7,404 nucleotides of DNA from Lachnospiraceae bacterium UBA3845 (GTDB lineage: Bacteria; Bacillota; Clostridia; Lachnospirales; Lachnospiraceae). The position numbers and the translations under genes were made by a program. The notes below the pieces were generated by a model. It worked only from the letters and a program-made list of their open reading frames with translations. It was not told where the DNA came from and searched no databases. Below are positions 6,361-7,404 of this stretch, one piece after another. The first letter of the stretch is position 1. Each line of letters starts with the position of its first letter. The stretch covers positions 1-7,404 of the forward strand of contig DGHP01000099.1 of assembly GCA_002392705.1 (NCBI GenBank), written 5' to 3'.

Positions 6361-7404
6361 TTAATCCAGTCTGAGGTCAAGATTCCTGATCTTTTCCAGA
6401 TTCTTCTTCTTCTGAATCGCAGCCGCCAGCGCATCCTGCCCTTCTCCAGTCCGGACGGGCGCCGCCTGATATACCTTGCGGAGCGTCTCCAGAACCGCTT
6501 TTTTTATCTCAGACGGCGGAGCGGTGCTTTCAGGGGCGCAGAGAATCTGCGCAGCCTCCTGCTGGTCATCCGGATCCTCGAAACGGCTCAGAACAGCCGC
6601 CGCGTCGACCTCCCCGGAGCTTTCAATCTGCCTGAAGACAAGCTCCGCCGTCTTTCCGGTGACCCCTTCTCCGAAATCATCCGCCGACAGATATTTCCGT
6701 ACCGTATCATAGATCCGGGGATACTGAACCTGATAACGGATTAAAAGCTTCCTGGCCGCGGCATCCCCCTGCTCTTTTCCATTGCCGGCGCGGCGATAAG
6801 GCACGCCCTCTCCGGCTCCTGCTCCTGCGGGGGACAGCATACCGTCCTGATAACTGCCGTAAGCGCTGCCGGATCCCGCCGCGGGCGCTGTGCCTGCGCC
6901 CAGCACAAGGGCCTTCAGGACCAGCTCTTTCAGCTGTCTGGGATCGACCATGTATTCCCGCGCAACGGCGTCGATATAATTCTGCCGCTCCAGTTCCAGT
7001 TCAAAGGACGCGATCCGGCGCGCAACTTCCCGGAAAAACTTCGTCCTCGAATCAGGATCCTGCAGATTGTAATCCCGCTGGGTAATGCGCACTTCAAAGA
7101 GAAAAGCGTTCTCCGCCCCGTTGATCCGCTCCTGGAAAGCCTCCCGGCCCTTCGCTTTGATAAATTCATCCGGATCCTTGTAAGGCTCCAGATTCAGGAT
7201 TCTGGGCGTGATTCCCGCGGCACGCAGCATGGGAATCGCCCGCATGGCGGCATTCACTCCCGCATTGTCGGAATCGTAGCTGAGGATCACGCTGTCCGTA
7301 TACCTTCTCAGAAGAGCGCAGTGCTGCTGCGTCAGGGCGGTTCCGAGGGAGGCAACCGCATTGCTGAATCCTGCCTGGTGCATGGAGATCACATCCATGT
7401 ATCC
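6361..7404 (-). CDS. dnaG: DNA primase DnaG, C-terminal part
   Basis: The last 347 codons of the replication primase, which makes RNA primers for the lagging strand and binds the replicative helicase DnaB/DnaC through its C-terminus. The window opens inside the TOPRIM motif EGYMDVI: GYMDVI is present and its catalytic Glu lies just outside. The acidic pair SYDSDNAG follows (Asp44 and Asp46 of the visible part), then KDPDEFI (76-82), all classic for DnaG. A helical stretch to about 168 leads to a Gly/Ala/Ser/Pro-rich linker (about 169-214) and a helical helicase-binding domain (about 215-347), ending in KKNLEKIRNLDLRLD. The zinc-binding and most of the RNA-polymerase domain lie beyond the right edge. 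The length from the TOPRIM motif to the stop is normal. The gene ends with TAA at 6361-6363 and is followed by trmK after 64 nt. Confidence 0.95.
   Translation of the reverse strand, partial: GYMDVISMHQAGFSNAVASLGTALTQQHCALLRRYTDSVILSYDSDNAGVNAAMRAIPMLRAAGITPRILNLEPYKDPDEFIKAKGREAFQERINGAENAFLFEVRITQRDYNLQDPDSRTKFFREVARRIASFELELERQNYIDAVAREYMVDPRQLKELVLKALVLGAGTAPAAGSGSAYGSYQDGMLSPAGAGAGEGVPYRRAGNGKEQGDAAARKLLIRYQVQYPRIYDTVRKYLSADDFGEGVTGKTAELVFRQIESSGEVDAAAVLSRFEDPDDQQEAAQILCAPESTAPPSEIKKAVLETLRKVYQAAPVRTGEGQDALAAAIQKKKNLEKIRNLDLRLD

Overview
The window carries four confidently identified minus-strand protein genes (two of them cut off or extended at the window edges), a fifth partial one, and one RNA gene. 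All read right to left. GC content is above half, start sites have strong purine-rich Shine-Dalgarno sequences, RNase P RNA is of class A, and a TGS-domain nucleoside kinase sits behind dnaG and trmK. Together these suggest a moderately GC-rich member of the Clostridia (Firmicutes), plausibly Lachnospiraceae-like. This placement is an inference from gene content, not a measured phylogeny.

Region 1 (7404 down to 3884) is a housekeeping cluster: the C-terminal part of DNA primase (dnaG, open at the right edge), a 64-nt gap with a 25-bp palindrome, the tRNA m1A22 methyltransferase gene trmK, and a nucleoside/uridine kinase with an N-terminal TGS domain whose start codon overlaps the trmK stop by 8 nt. 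trmK and the kinase are translationally coupled. Compared with the usual Firmicutes order dnaG-rpoD-trmK-nif3, both rpoD and the Nif3-family gene are missing from their expected places.

Region 2 (about 3844 to 3424) is the RNase P RNA gene (rnpB) with its own promoter-like sequence and a strong intrinsic terminator. The long plus-strand reading frames over it are not genes.

Region 3 (3299 to 1) holds an 887-residue P2-type Ca2+ ATPase, a 169-nt spacer with a nested inverted repeat, and the N-terminal 155 residues of an inositol-monophosphatase family protein. That protein carries an unusual extension of about 70 residues and is cut by the left edge inside its metal-binding motif.

No mobile element, CRISPR array, toxin-antitoxin pair, defence system or biosynthetic cluster is visible. 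The window looks like conserved chromosomal housekeeping DNA. The points worth a second look are the rearranged dnaG-trmK-kinase order, the kinase's decayed ThrRS-like editing domain, two operator-like palindromic regions, the N-terminal extension on the phosphatase, and the apparently complete two-site Ca2+ ligand set in the ATPase.
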